From: Mycobacterium kyorinense
GTDB taxonomy: Bacteria > Actinomycetota > Actinomycetes > Mycobacteriales > Mycobacteriaceae
Assembly (NCBI RefSeq): GCF_002101735.1
Contig: NZ_LQPE01000085.1
Span: forward strand, 1 to 64,000
Reading direction: 5' to 3'
DNA: 64,000 nucleotides
Shown here piece by piece: positions 25,954 through 33,595 of the stretch. Both the position numbers and the translations under genes were made by a program. Position 1 is the stretch's first letter, and each line of letters begins with the position of its first letter. Under the pieces are notes generated by a model. That model searched no databases. It was not told the DNA's origin and saw only the letters and a program-made list of their open reading frames with translations.

Positions 25954-26355
25954 CGACGCCAGCGCCCACCCGGAACAGATCACCGCGCCGGCCGCGCCCA
26001 CCGCGCCGACGTAGAAGCCGTAGCCGGCCGCGACCGGCGGGTTGACGTTGACGCTGTAGTACCACCACGTCAGCGCACCGATGAGCAGTGAAAGGGCAAG
26101 CGCGGCAACCGATGCCAGCCTGGCTGACAATCCACGCCCGACCACCGCCCCGGCTACCAGCAGCGTCGACGACAGCAACACGATCAGCTGACCCGTCCCG
26201 AAGCCGCGCGGAAGATGAAGGCTGCCCATGCTGCCCCCGACGGCACTGGCCCAGCCGCCCCCGTTGACGGTTGTGGTCAGCCACGGCAGCCAGGTGCTGA
26301 CCGACAGTATCGCGGCGAATAGCGCGACCAGCCAACCAGGATGCAGACGGGTCAT
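25939..26355 (-). CDS. Four-helix membrane protein, mycobacterial hypothetical
   Basis: 138 residues. Hydrophobic segments lie at about 8-25, 55-75, 80-98 and 112-132, with a Gly-rich extracytoplasmic loop (TTTVNGGGWASAVGGSMG) after the first. There is no catalytic motif. Size and position match Rv0912. It is convergent with the carotenoid oxygenase and divergent from the cupin gene (34 bp between starts). Function unknown. Confidence 0.7.
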   Translation of the reverse strand: MTRLHPGWLVALFAAILSVSTWLPWLTTTVNGGGWASAVGGSMGSLHLPRGFGTGQLIVLLSSTLLVAGAVVGRGLSARLASVAALALSLLIGALTWWYYSVNVNPPVAAGYGFYVGAVGAAGAVICSGWALASSLRR

Positions 26356-26389
26356 AGTGCGAGACTAGCGCGCACTTTAGTGTGGAGCG

Positions 26390-26833
26390 ATGACCGAGCT
26401 ACCGGACTGGGCCCGCGAGCTGGATCTGGCCCCCAACCCTGAAGGCGGCTGGTTTCGGCAGACCTGGCGCAGCGATGTGACAGTGGGCCAATCGGCGCTG
26501 CCACCGGATTACACCGGGCCGCGCAGCGCCGGAACGGCAATCCTGCTGCTGCTGATGCCCGGTCAGCAGTCAGCCTGGCACACCGTGCGCAGCGCCGAGC
26601 TGTGGCTGCATCATCGCGGCAGCCCGCTACTGCTCGACATCGGAAGCGAACGACACAGCGCCACAACGCATGTGCTCGGAAGCGACATCCTCGCCGGTGA
26701 ACAACCCCAGGTGCTGGTGCCGCCCCGATACTGGCAGCGGGCCCGGCCCCGCGACGACGAGCCCAGCCTGGTCAGCTGCGTGGTAGTACCCGGCTTCGAC
26801 TACGCCGACTTCGGCCTCGGTCCAGCCGATTAG
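26390..26833 (+). CDS. Cupin-fold DUF985 (Cupin_5) protein
   Basis: 147 residues. LAPNPEGGWFRQTWR, SAGTAILLLLMPGQQSAWHTVRSAELWLHHRGSPL and PPRYWQRARP are the hallmarks of the DUF985 cupin family. The two His in SAWHTV and LHHRG are likely metal ligands. Some relatives are sugar epimerase-like, but no reaction is established for this group. It is a single gene whose last 4 bp overlap the convergent glyoxalase gene. I do not recall it between the Rv0912 and Rv0911 counterparts in M. tuberculosis, so it may be an insertion. Confidence 0.82.
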   Translation: MTELPDWARELDLAPNPEGGWFRQTWRSDVTVGQSALPPDYTGPRSAGTAILLLLMPGQQSAWHTVRSAELWLHHRGSPLLLDIGSERHSATTHVLGSDILAGEQPQVLVPPRYWQRARPRDDEPSLVSCVVVPGFDYADFGLGPAD

Positions 26834-27603
26834 GCCTGCAGCGACGACAGGTTGAACACCGCGCCCGTCGGGTCGGCGGCCGCCGCCAGCCGCCCGTAGG
26901 GAGTGTCTTCCGCGCCGCGCAGCACCGCGCCGCCGTTGTCGACGATCACCTGCAGCGTCTTGTCGACGTCTTCGGCGCCGAAGAAGATGGCCCAGTTCGA
27001 TCCGACGCCGGCCGGCAGACAGCCCACGCCGTCCATCACGCCGAGCAGTTGCTGATCACCGAACCACGCAGTGGTGTACCGGAATTCGTCGGTGTCGGAG
27101 ACTTGCTCGGTGCGCCACCCGAAGACCTCGCGATAGAAGTCGACCGCGGCGCGGTGGTCGCGGGTGGTCAACTGGTGCCAGACCGGTGCGCCGGCCTCGC
27201 CGATCACCTCGAAGCCGGGGTGCTCCAAGGGCTGCCACAGGGCGAACGGCGCGCCGGTCGGGTCAGTGGCCATGCTCATGAATCCCTTGGCCGGTATCTC
27301 CATCGGCTCGATGCAGGACGAGCCACCCGCCGCGGTCAGCGCCGACACCGTGGCGTTGATGTCGGCGGTGTGAAAGTAGGTGGTCCAGCCGTCCGGCGCT
27401 TGCCACTGCGGGTTGTTGGCCATCAGGCCGGCGACCGGTTGGCCGTTCTTGGCGGCGTTGACGTATCCGCCGTATTCGGGTCCGGCGGATTCGAAGGTCC
27501 AGCCGAAGACAGTGCCGTAAAAGTCGAGGGCACGGTCGAGGTCGGATGAGGCCAGGTCGATCCAGCAGGGAGCGCCCAGCGGGGCGCCATGACGGACGGG
27601 CAT
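26830..27603 (-). CDS. Two-domain glyoxalase/VOC-family protein
   Basis: 257 residues containing two vicinal-oxygen-chelate modules: ~8-120 (PCWIDLASSDLDRALDFYGTVFGW, FMSMATDPTGAPFALWQP) and ~138-255 (WHQLTTRDHRAAVDFYREVFGW, AAAADPTGAVFNL). These are typical of actinobacterial glyoxalase/bleomycin-resistance-like or hydroxylase-like proteins. Metal ligands are incomplete, so it may bind ligand rather than catalyse. Length and position match Rv0911. The ATG at 27603 has a GGAGCC-like site. It precedes the SRPBCC pair on neither shared start nor overlap. Confidence 0.85.
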   Translation of the reverse strand: MPVRHGAPLGAPCWIDLASSDLDRALDFYGTVFGWTFESAGPEYGGYVNAAKNGQPVAGLMANNPQWQAPDGWTTYFHTADINATVSALTAAGGSSCIEPMEIPAKGFMSMATDPTGAPFALWQPLEHPGFEVIGEAGAPVWHQLTTRDHRAAVDFYREVFGWRTEQVSDTDEFRYTTAWFGDQQLLGVMDGVGCLPAGVGSNWAIFFGAEDVDKTLQVIVDNGGAVLRGAEDTPYGRLAAAADPTGAVFNLSSLQA

Positions 27604-27659
27604 GGTGGCTCCTTTCGGTGTCGGGGTTCACCCATACCGACCGCCGCCGGCTCCGAAAG

Positions 27660-28100
27660 TCATCGCACCGGCGCGAACACCTTGACGAAATTGTCCAGCG
27701 ATTCGCGGATGTCACCCCGCAGCGCCCCCGCGACGATCATGCCGATCGGGCCGAACAGCGCCGGACCGCCCAGGTGCACGTCGAAGTTGACCTCGCAGCC
27801 GTCGCCCTTGGGCTTGATCTTGGCGAGCAGCTTGACCTTGACGCCGCCGACCCCAATTCCGTTGAGTGTCATGGCTTCCGGCGGCTTGTAATGCACGATC
27901 GTCCACTTGATCCGGTTCGGCATGCCCTTGACTTCGACGATCGACTCGACGACGGTGCCCTTCTCCAACTTCTCGGGCAGCGAGCTGCGCCATACCCGGT
28001 GGATGGTCAGCCACTCCTTGTAGCGGGATAGGTCGGCGGCGTGCTCCCAGGCCTGCTCGGGCGGCAGGGGTACGTCGATGGATCCGGAGACTTTCGCCAT
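27660..28100 (-). CDS. SRPBCC/START-fold protein, Rv0910-like
   Basis: 146 residues. The SRPBCC start SGSIDVPLPPEQAWEHAADLSRY and the helix-grip pattern (GTVVESIVEVKGMPNRIKWTIVHY) indicate a lipid- or polyketide-binding START-like fold. The counterpart Rv0910 has been described as the toxin of a pair with the small upstream gene Rv0909; whether that holds here is untested. It follows the small coiled-coil gene by 3 bp, so the two are co-transcribed. Confidence 0.82.
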   Translation of the reverse strand: MAKVSGSIDVPLPPEQAWEHAADLSRYKEWLTIHRVWRSSLPEKLEKGTVVESIVEVKGMPNRIKWTIVHYKPPEAMTLNGIGVGGVKVKLLAKIKPKGDGCEVNFDVHLGGPALFGPIGMIVAGALRGDIRESLDNFVKVFAPVR

Positions 28101-28103
28101 GGG

Positions 28104-28283
28104 TTAGTTCTCTGGGTTGCCTTTGTCCACAGCCTTTTTGGCTGCGTCCTGCACCTTGTCGACAGCGTCCTTGTACTTGCCGCCGGTCTTGTCGTCGATG
28201 ATGTCGCCCGCCTTGTCGATCGCCTGCTCAACCTTGTCGGCGTTCTGCGAGAGCAGGCTTTTGGCCTTGTCCAGAAATCCCAT
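28104..28283 (-). CDS. Small Lys/Asp-rich helical protein, Rv0909-like (proposed antitoxin)
   Basis: 59 residues starting MGFLDKAKSLLSQNADKVEQ. A charged amphipathic helix with repeated DK.GD/DKVQD motifs runs to the end (KKAVDKGNPEN). The same family includes CsbD- and antitoxin-like mycobacterial proteins. A strong GGATGA/AAGGATG-type site precedes the ATG. It lies immediately before the SRPBCC gene. In M. tuberculosis the pair has been classed as a toxin-antitoxin system. A plain stress-protein role is an alternative. Confidence 0.8.
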   Translation of the reverse strand: MGFLDKAKSLLSQNADKVEQAIDKAGDIIDDKTGGKYKDAVDKVQDAAKKAVDKGNPEN

Positions 28284-28309
28284 CAGTTCATCCTTTCCGT
28301 TTGCCGACC

Positions 28310-29437
28310 CTACCGTCGGGCCTTGTCGTCCTGGAGTCGCCACCATGGTTCGAATTCCGCCGGTTCGGTGGGATCTACGCGTTGTCCGGGTTTGGGGACC
28401 GCCACCCGGACATCGGATGCCTCTGCGGCCCTCAGCAGCCTTTCGACCGGCTCGGCCCAGGGATGCGGCGCCAATCGGAAGGTGCACCAGTGGATAGGCA
28501 CCAACGTCCGGCCGCCGAGGTCCAGGTGTGCGCGGACCGCCTCCTCGGGATTCATGTGGATGTCCGGCCACGCCTTGTTGTAGGCGCCGACTGGCAGCAG
28601 CGTGAGGTCGAACGGCCCGTGCTCGGCGCCGATCTGCGCGAAGCTCTTGGTGTAGCCGGTGTCGCCGCCGAAGTACGCGCGATGCCTCGGCCCCATCAGT
28701 GCCCACGACGCCCACAGCGTGGTGTTGCGGTTCAAGAAGCGGCCGGAGAAATGCCGCGCGGGTGTGCAGATCAGGGTGAGCGCGTCGACGTTGGCGCGCT
28801 CGTTCCAGTCGAGTTCGACGATGCGCTCGTCGGGAATGCCCCACGACCGCAGGTGCGCGCCCACCCCGAGCGGGACGACGAACGGCGCCCACTGCGTGCG
28901 GGCCAGTGCCAGGACGGTGTCGATGTCGAGGTGGTCGTAGTGGTCGTGGCTGATGACGATCGCGTCGAGCGCCGGCAGCCCCTCCAGGTCGATCGGCGGC
29001 GGATGCATCCGCTGCGGGCCAATGACATCCGACGGCGAGCAGCGGTCGCTCCACACCGGGTCGGTGAGCACCCGATAGCCGTCGATCTCCACCAGCGCCG
29101 TCGCGTGGCCCAACCAGCAGACCGCCAGTTCTAGGGCGCTGCCCAAGGGCTGCGGGGCGGCCAGCGGGATCGCCGCACGCGGCCGGCTCGCCGCACGACC
29201 GCCGATGACCTCACGGAGGATCAGCCGCTGCTGCTCGCGGTCCATGCTGAACATCGAGCCCCGTTCCAGGTTGACAAAGACGCCGTCGCGGAAATTCGGC
29301 GAGCGGCCGGCCACCGCACGGATCGCGGCGGGATCCGCCCCGAGGGCCGCCGGTGCACCGTGCAACGCGCGCAGCACCCACCCCCCGCCGGCTAGCGTGA
29401 CCGTGCCGGCGGCCAGTCGCAGCGCTCCGCGCAGCAT
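28310..29437 (-). CDS. MBL-fold hydrolase, NAPE-PLD-like
   Basis: 375 residues. An N-terminal hydrophobic stretch (LRLAAGTVTLAGGGWVLRAL) may be an uncleaved membrane anchor. The metallo-beta-lactamase core has VISHDHYDHLDIDTVLA (HxHxDH-L-D), PARHFSGR, FGGDTGYT and VPIHWCTFRLAPHPW. This combination characterises N-acyl-phosphatidylethanolamine phospholipase D-like and UlaG-like lactonases. It matches Rv0906 in position and length. A two-metal phosphodiesterase on lipids is plausible. The stop-start distance to echA6 is 4 bp, so it is downstream in the same unit. Confidence 0.87.
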   Translation of the reverse strand: MLRGALRLAAGTVTLAGGGWVLRALHGAPAALGADPAAIRAVAGRSPNFRDGVFVNLERGSMFSMDREQQRLILREVIGGRAASRPRAAIPLAAPQPLGSALELAVCWLGHATALVEIDGYRVLTDPVWSDRCSPSDVIGPQRMHPPPIDLEGLPALDAIVISHDHYDHLDIDTVLALARTQWAPFVVPLGVGAHLRSWGIPDERIVELDWNERANVDALTLICTPARHFSGRFLNRNTTLWASWALMGPRHRAYFGGDTGYTKSFAQIGAEHGPFDLTLLPVGAYNKAWPDIHMNPEEAVRAHLDLGGRTLVPIHWCTFRLAPHPWAEPVERLLRAAEASDVRVAVPKPGQRVDPTEPAEFEPWWRLQDDKARR

Positions 29438-29441
29438 CCGA

Positions 29442-30173
29442 TCAGGCTCCCTGGAACTTCGGTGGTCGTTTCTGCATGCGGGCCACCTGCGCTTCGATGA
29501 CGTCCTGGCTGGCCCAGGCCTTGTCGAAGAGTTCCTTGTGCACCGGCCAGGCTTCCTCGATGGCGCCGTCGTCGTTGAGTACCCGCTTTGCGTGCGCTAG
29601 CGCCAGCGGCGCCAGGCCGGCGATCTCCGCGGCCCAGGCCTGCGCGTCGGCCAGCGACCCAATCCGGTTGGCCATCCCGGTCTGCAGCGCGACATCGGCC
29701 GTCAACTTCTCGGCCGAGAGCAGCATGGCCCTGGCGCGGCCGTGCCCGACGAGCGAACACAGTCGACGGATACTCCAGTTATCAAGGGCCAGACCGTATT
29801 TCGACGTCGGGAACTGGAAGAACACCTCTGGCGCCACCACCCGCAGGTCGCATTGCATCGCCAGCTGCAAACCGGCACCGATCGCGGGCCCGTTGATCGC
29901 CCCGATCAGCGGCATCGGCGCGGCGTCCATGGCCTTGTGCAGCTCGATCAGCCGGTCCGGGTAGTCGGCGGCGAACGCGTCCCCGGACAGATCCGCGCCG
30001 GCGCAGAACACCGTGCCCTGGCCGGTCAGCACGATGGCGCGGACGTTCTCGGCCGCCGCCTTCTGCACCGCCTCCCGCAGCTCCTCGACGAGCTGGGAGT
30101 TCAGCGCGTTGCGGCGCTCGGCGCGCTGCATCTCGATGGTCAGGACGTCTCCGTCACGGGTGACACCAATCAT
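29442..30173 (-). CDS. echA6: Enoyl-CoA hydratase/isomerase family protein EchA6
   Basis: 243 residues from the ATG at 30173 ([16 protein letters not shown]); an ATG at 30182 would add three. Crotonase-fold landmarks are [14 protein letters not shown], the oxyanion segment [12 protein letters not shown] and [17 protein letters not shown]. The two catalytic Glu of true hydratases are not evident, in line with EchA6 being reported as a non-catalytic acyl-CoA-binding shuttle feeding mycolate synthesis. In M. tuberculosis it is next to accD3; here a debranching enzyme and glycosyltransferase separate them. Confidence 0.92.
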   Translation of the reverse strand: MIGVTRDGDVLTIEMQRAERRNALNSQLVEELREAVQKAAAENVRAIVLTGQGTVFCAGADLSGDAFAADYPDRLIELHKAMDAAPMPLIGAINGPAIGAGLQLAMQCDLRVVAPEVFFQFPTSKYGLALDNWSIRRLCSLVGHGRARAMLLSAEKLTADVALQTGMANRIGSLADAQAWAAEIAGLAPLALAHAKRVLNDDGAIEEAWPVHKELFDKAWASQDVIEAQVARMQKRPPKFQGA

Positions 30174-30200
30174 GTGCGCCACTCTACGAGAGCCACCACA

Positions 30201-32321
30201 TCAACTTGACGGCGTCACCAGCTGCCAGTCGTCGGGCAGCCCGTGGGTCTTGGCCAGCTCACCCTCGGCTTCCACGTGCACGGTCAGGCTGCCCAGCCGC
30301 AGATCGGTCAGCGCGACCCGCCCCCAGGCCGCCGGGACATGCGGTGCGATCGACAGCCTGCGGTGCGGCACGTCGGGGTCGAGTCCCATGAACGCGCGCA
30401 GCAGCAGCAACGGCGCCGCACTGGACCAGGCCTGCGGCGAGCATGACGTGGGATAGGGCACCGGGGCCGCGAACTGGCTGCGCGCAAAGCCGCAGAACAA
30501 CTCGGGCAGCCGGCTACCGAACGCTTCGGCCGCGTCGAGCAGCCCGGTGGCCAGGTGCTCGGCCAACTCGACGGCGCCGGGAATGTGGCGGTAGCGCAGC
30601 AACCCGGCCACCGTGATCGCGGTGTCATGCGGCCAGATCGAGCCGTTGTGATAGCTCATCGGGTTGTAGGCGCCCATGGTGGTGGCCAGCGTGCGCAGGC
30701 CGAACCCGGAATCCATCTCGTGGCCGGACAGCCGCTCGACGATCTGCGCGGCGTGTTCGTCGCTGGCGATGCCGGTCCACAGGCAGTGGCCCACGTTGCT
30801 GGTCAGCGCGTCGACCGGGCGTTTGTAGCCATCCAGCGCGACCGCATACCAGCCTTTCTCGGCAAGCCAGAAGGTCTCGAGGAACTTGGCTCGCAGTGCG
30901 TCGGCGCGCTCGCGCAGCCGCGCCGCCGTCGGTAGGTCGCCGAACCCGTCGGCGAGGTCGGCGCGCGCGAGCAGCGCCGCGTACAGGTAGCCCTGGACCT
31001 CGCACAGCGCGATCGGTGGTTCGGCCCGGCGACCGGAGGCGTCGTTGACGCCGTCGAAGCTGTCCTTCCAACCCTGGTTGATCAGCCCGCGGTCGGTGGC
31101 GCGCCGGTATTCGACAAACCCGTCGCCGTCGCGATCGCCGTAACGCTCCGCCCAGGCCAGTGCGGAGTCGGCGGCGGGCAGCAGCGCGCGGATCGCGGTC
31201 TCGTCGGCGCCCCATCGCCAGCACTCGGCCAGCAGCATCACGAAAAGTGGTGTGACGTCGACGGATCCGTAGTAGACATTGCCGCCGAGCACGTCGTCGC
31301 TGGCAGGGCCGCGCCGGATTTCGTGCATGATCCGGCCCGGTTCCTCCTCGGTGATGGGGTCGATGCGCCGCCCCTGGAGACTGGCAAGCCGCTGCAGCGT
31401 GCCGACCGAGAGCCCTACCTCCAGCGGCAGCGCCATCCAGGCGGTGAGCAAGCTGTCGCGGCCGAACAGCGTCATGAACCACGGCGCCCCGGCTGCGACG
31501 AAGGACCGGCCCCGCCCGGTCTCGTCGTGCATCAGCAGTGCCCCGAGGTCGCTCTCGGTCTGGCGCAACACCGCGGCCAGCCCCGGATGGTCGGTTTCGA
31601 CGTTGGTCGCGCTGTCCCGCCATGCCTCGATCTTGCGGGCCGGCGCACTGGATTCCACGTCCGCGCCGGCACGCACGCGGCTGGTGATCTTCTGGTTCGC
31701 CCACGTCGGCTGCAAGACGATCTCGGTCTGCCAGCGCTCCCCCGGCGGCACCACCACCCGCCAGTTCAGCGAGCCGGGCACCACGATGGGATCGCCGGTC
31801 GCGTCGATGGTCAGGCCGCGCACCTGCTCGCCACGCTCGCGCAGCACCAACTCTCCGTCGGTGACCGCCATGTCGGCCCCGCCGACCGCGGCCCGGCCTT
31901 CCTTGACCGCGAACAGGTCGGCGAAGTCGGCGTCGGCGTGCAGTTCCAAAGACACCACGGTGCTCTCTTTGTCGAGGTTGTGCAGCGAGATGGTCTCTCG
32001 CAGCCCGTCGACGATCAGCCGTTCCCGGACCACCAGCAGGGTGCTGTCGGCGCGCCCGGAGCGCGGCGCGCGGCGCAGAATGAACTGGGCCGCAAACGCT
32101 TCCGTCGACTCCACCGACAACGATTCGGGCACTTGACCATCCACCCGCAGCTCCCAGCGGGACAGCACGCGTGCATCGCGGAAGAACAGCCCGTGCGGCC
32201 TGCCCACCACCATGTCGCCGTAGCGGTTGGACAAGCAGAACGTCGCACCTTCCACCAGCGTCACCACGTCATTGCCGGACCCGAGGCGGGCCGCGGCGCC
32301 GGTGTTGAAGCCCGAGGTCAC
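30201..32321 (-). CDS. Amylo-alpha-1,6-glucosidase / glycogen-debranching-type glycoside hydrolase
   Basis: 706 residues. An N-terminal GDE_N-like beta domain (~20-230, NRYGDMVVGRPHGLFFRDARVLSRWELRV-type region) is followed by an (alpha/alpha)6-barrel (~255-690) with FMTLFGRDSLLTAWMALPLEVGL, VDVTPLFVMLLAECWRW and MSYHNGSIWPHDTAITVAGLL. The family hydrolyses alpha-1,6-linked glucose in glycogen or related alpha-glucans. The start overlaps the glycosyltransferase stop (ATGA), so the pair is coupled. The promoter would be that of the glycosyltransferase, which carries a CIRCE element. Rv0905-Rv0904c neighbours flank it, suggesting insertion. Confidence 0.88.
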   Translation of the reverse strand: MTSGFNTGAAARLGSGNDVVTLVEGATFCLSNRYGDMVVGRPHGLFFRDARVLSRWELRVDGQVPESLSVESTEAFAAQFILRRAPRSGRADSTLLVVRERLIVDGLRETISLHNLDKESTVVSLELHADADFADLFAVKEGRAAVGGADMAVTDGELVLRERGEQVRGLTIDATGDPIVVPGSLNWRVVVPPGERWQTEIVLQPTWANQKITSRVRAGADVESSAPARKIEAWRDSATNVETDHPGLAAVLRQTESDLGALLMHDETGRGRSFVAAGAPWFMTLFGRDSLLTAWMALPLEVGLSVGTLQRLASLQGRRIDPITEEEPGRIMHEIRRGPASDDVLGGNVYYGSVDVTPLFVMLLAECWRWGADETAIRALLPAADSALAWAERYGDRDGDGFVEYRRATDRGLINQGWKDSFDGVNDASGRRAEPPIALCEVQGYLYAALLARADLADGFGDLPTAARLRERADALRAKFLETFWLAEKGWYAVALDGYKRPVDALTSNVGHCLWTGIASDEHAAQIVERLSGHEMDSGFGLRTLATTMGAYNPMSYHNGSIWPHDTAITVAGLLRYRHIPGAVELAEHLATGLLDAAEAFGSRLPELFCGFARSQFAAPVPYPTSCSPQAWSSAAPLLLLRAFMGLDPDVPHRRLSIAPHVPAAWGRVALTDLRLGSLTVHVEAEGELAKTHGLPDDWQLVTPSS

Positions 32322-33484
32322 GCGGTCGCCTTGTCGCTCAATTCAGGGATACGCGCGGCCGGTTCGACGGTCGCTGGGGCCGCAAACCGATCCCGGCGCA
32401 ACACCTTCCGGTAGATCTGCTCATAGCCGTACCCCAGCTGCGCCACCTCGAAGTGCGCGGCGACGTGGCGGCGGCACGCGTGCGGGTCGATCGCCTGCGT
32501 CCTTGCGATCGCTGCGGGCAACTCGGCGGGCCGCTCGCAGACGAAGCCGGTGACGCCGTCGAGAACCACCTCCGGCACAGCGCCGCCACGCAGCGCGACC
32601 ACCGGCGTCCCGCACGCCATCGCTTCGATCATCACGATCCCGAACGGCTCCTCCCACTGCACCGGGAACAGCAGACACCGCGCACCCGCCAGCAGTTTCC
32701 GCTTGCCGACCGCATTCGCCTCGCCGAACACGTGGTCGCTGTCGGTGAGCAGCGGGCGCACGCAGTCCTCGAAGTACTCCTTTTCCGCCGGCTCGCTGCA
32801 CTTTCCGGCGAGGACGAGCGGCATGCCCACCTCGTGGGCGGCCTGAACGGCCAGATGCGCGCCCTTGTAGGGCGCGAACCGCCCAAGGAACAGGCCGTAG
32901 TCGCCCTTGTCCGCCGAAAACGGCCAGTCGCCGATCCGCAGCGCATTGTGAACGCGGCCAATCCAATTCAGGTCGGGCGCCAACTCCTGCTGCCGGTCAC
33001 TGATGGCGACCAGGCCGACGTCGCGGCCGAGCTCGCGGTAGTACGGGTACAGATCGTCGTCGATGGGGCCGTGCACGGTCACCACGGTCGGCAACCCCAG
33101 CGCTTGATAAGCCGGGGCGTTCAACGGGCCGGCGAAGGTGTGGTCGTGCACGAGGTCGACACCGTCGGCCGCGGCGATCCGGGCGATCTCGCTGCGAACC
33201 TTCAACGCGTGCATTACCTCGGGGTAGGGCTCGCCGAGTCGTTCCGGCAGCGTCCGGTCCCACAGCGGGACGAATTTGGCTACGGTTCCCGGTTCCCCGG
33301 CGCCGATCACCGTGACGGCGTGGCCGCGTGCGACGAGCATGTCGGCGAGGTCGGCCACGACGGCCTCGACACCGCCGTAGCCCTTCGGCGGAATGTCGAA
33401 ATAGGGCGGTGCCACCAAGACGATCCGCAGCTGACGCTTGGGATCGGGACCATCGGACCAGAAGACGAAATCAGCGCCGCGCAT
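32318..33484 (-). CDS. GT4-type glycosyltransferase
   Basis: 388 residues. The GT-B N-domain has VAPPYFDIPPKGYGGVEAVVADLADML with the Gly-rich donor loop, and LVHDHTFAGPLNAPAY. The C-domain has LFLGRFAPYKGAHLAVQAA, the GT4 EX7E element EEPFGIVMIEAMACGTPVVA, and GFVCERPAEL. The activated sugar and acceptor are unknown; coupling to an alpha-1,6-glucosidase points to alpha-glucan metabolism. The ATG at 33484 has GGAGGGA 8-9 nt upstream. A perfect CIRCE element lies 36 bp upstream, so heat-inducible HrcA control is predicted. Confidence 0.9.
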   Translation of the reverse strand: MRGADFVFWSDGPDPKRQLRIVLVAPPYFDIPPKGYGGVEAVVADLADMLVARGHAVTVIGAGEPGTVAKFVPLWDRTLPERLGEPYPEVMHALKVRSEIARIAAADGVDLVHDHTFAGPLNAPAYQALGLPTVVTVHGPIDDDLYPYYRELGRDVGLVAISDRQQELAPDLNWIGRVHNALRIGDWPFSADKGDYGLFLGRFAPYKGAHLAVQAAHEVGMPLVLAGKCSEPAEKEYFEDCVRPLLTDSDHVFGEANAVGKRKLLAGARCLLFPVQWEEPFGIVMIEAMACGTPVVALRGGAVPEVVLDGVTGFVCERPAELPAAIARTQAIDPHACRRHVAAHFEVAQLGYGYEQIYRKVLRRDRFAAPATVEPAARIPELSDKATA

Positions 33485-33519
33485 TGACGTTTCCCTCCCT
33501 CCGACTTCATCGACACGCG

Positions 33520-33546
33520 TTAGCACTCTGATTCGACGAGTGCTAA
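33520..33546. promoter_or_regulatory. Perfect CIRCE element (HrcA operator)
   Basis: TTAGCACTC-N9-GAGTGCTAA with exact 9-bp arms and a 9-bp spacer is the canonical HrcA-binding inverted repeat. It lies 36 bp upstream of the glycosyltransferase ATG (- strand) and 50 bp upstream of the accD3 GTG (+ strand). Distance and the position relative to a leaderless-looking accD3 promoter favour control of the glycosyltransferase-glucosidase operon. In mycobacteria I know this element mainly from groEL/groES promoters. Confidence 0.93.
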
Positions 33547-33595
33547 TTATGGTCGGTCCGAGCCCGATCTGCCAAGTCCTGGCTACCCTCGTTCG

